The position numbers and the translations under genes are program-made. Shown piece by piece: positions 6,113 through 6,165 of a stretch of 6,165 nt of DNA. Where the stretch lies: the NCBI GenBank assembly GCA_964599655.1, contig CAZRGV010000244.1:1-6165 (forward strand), given 5' to 3'. This DNA comes from CAZRGV01 sp964599655. GTDB taxonomy: Bacteria > Planctomycetota > Planctomycetia > Isosphaerales > Isosphaeraceae. The notes beneath the pieces are model-generated. The model was not told the origin of the DNA, did not search any database, and saw only the letters and a program-made list of their open reading frames with translations. The stretch's first letter is position 1. Each line of letters begins with the position of its first letter.

Positions 6113-6165
6113 CCTACACGACGCTCTTCCGATCTCGGAAGAGCGTCGTGTAGGGAAAGAGTGTA
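6113..6165. other. Illumina TruSeq adapter inverted dimer (sequencing/assembly artefact)
   Basis: Bases 6113-6135 match the 3' end of the Illumina TruSeq universal adapter (ending CGCTCTTCCGATCT). Bases 6136-6165 match its reverse complement (starting CGGAAGAGCGTCGTGTAGGG and continuing to GTGTA). Together they form a perfect 19-bp inverted repeat (6113-6131 with 6136-6154) around the loop ATCT. This is library-construction sequence left on the contig, not genomic DNA. Confidence 0.97.

Noticed and set aside
5083..6153. A 356-codon plus-strand open frame over the permease gene
   Set aside because: It is antisense to a clear FtsX-family permease, has no family resemblance, and ends inside adapter sequence.
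6113..6154. Perfect 19-bp stem-loop as a transcription terminator or mobile-element end
   Set aside because: Both arms are Illumina adapter sequence, so the hairpin is artificial.

Overview
The window is a fragment of a GC-rich bacterial genome. The best fit is a planctomycete, probably near the Isosphaeraceae. Support comes from the left-edge gene, which carries the 'GPRT.EGKAR..RNALKHGL' N-terminal block common in large planctomycete families of unknown function, from an RR-type export signal on a metabolic enzyme, and from base composition. This assignment is inference; no rRNA or marker gene is present. The right end (about 6113-6165) is not genomic. It is an inverted pair of Illumina TruSeq adapter sequences, so the genomic part of the contig ends near 6112.

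Layout, left to right. (1) 1-987, minus strand: the first 329 codons of a protein of unknown function, open to the left edge, with a proline-rich tail whose opposite strand carries three G-quadruplex-type G-run clusters. (2) 988-1113: a compact intergenic segment with a 14-bp tandem duplication and two hairpins, the second followed by a T tract on the minus strand, probably a terminator for the next gene. (3) 1114-2163, minus: a REC-GGDEF response regulator, predicted to be an active diguanylate cyclase with an intact allosteric I-site. (4) 2164-2466: a 303-bp divergent intergenic region with a candidate minus-strand promoter and a strong ribosome binding site for the plus-strand gene. (5) 2467-3777, plus: a fold-type III PLP decarboxylase of the ornithine/lysine/diaminopimelate group with an N-terminal twin-arginine-like signal. 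(6) 3819-4523 and 4645-5880, both minus: the ATPase and permease of a MacB/LolD/FtsX-type ABC transporter, apparently an operon transcribed permease first. (7) 5881-6112: no supportable gene. (8) 6113-6165: adapter artefact.

The genes form separate transcription units rather than one pathway. The regulator links an unknown signal to cyclic di-GMP, the decarboxylase may make a polyamine or amino acid product outside the cytoplasm, and the ABC pair probably moves or extracts a substrate at the inner membrane. I see no phage, transposon, CRISPR or defence system. The most unusual biological item is the apparent Tat-type signal on a PLP decarboxylase; the most important technical item is the adapter contamination.
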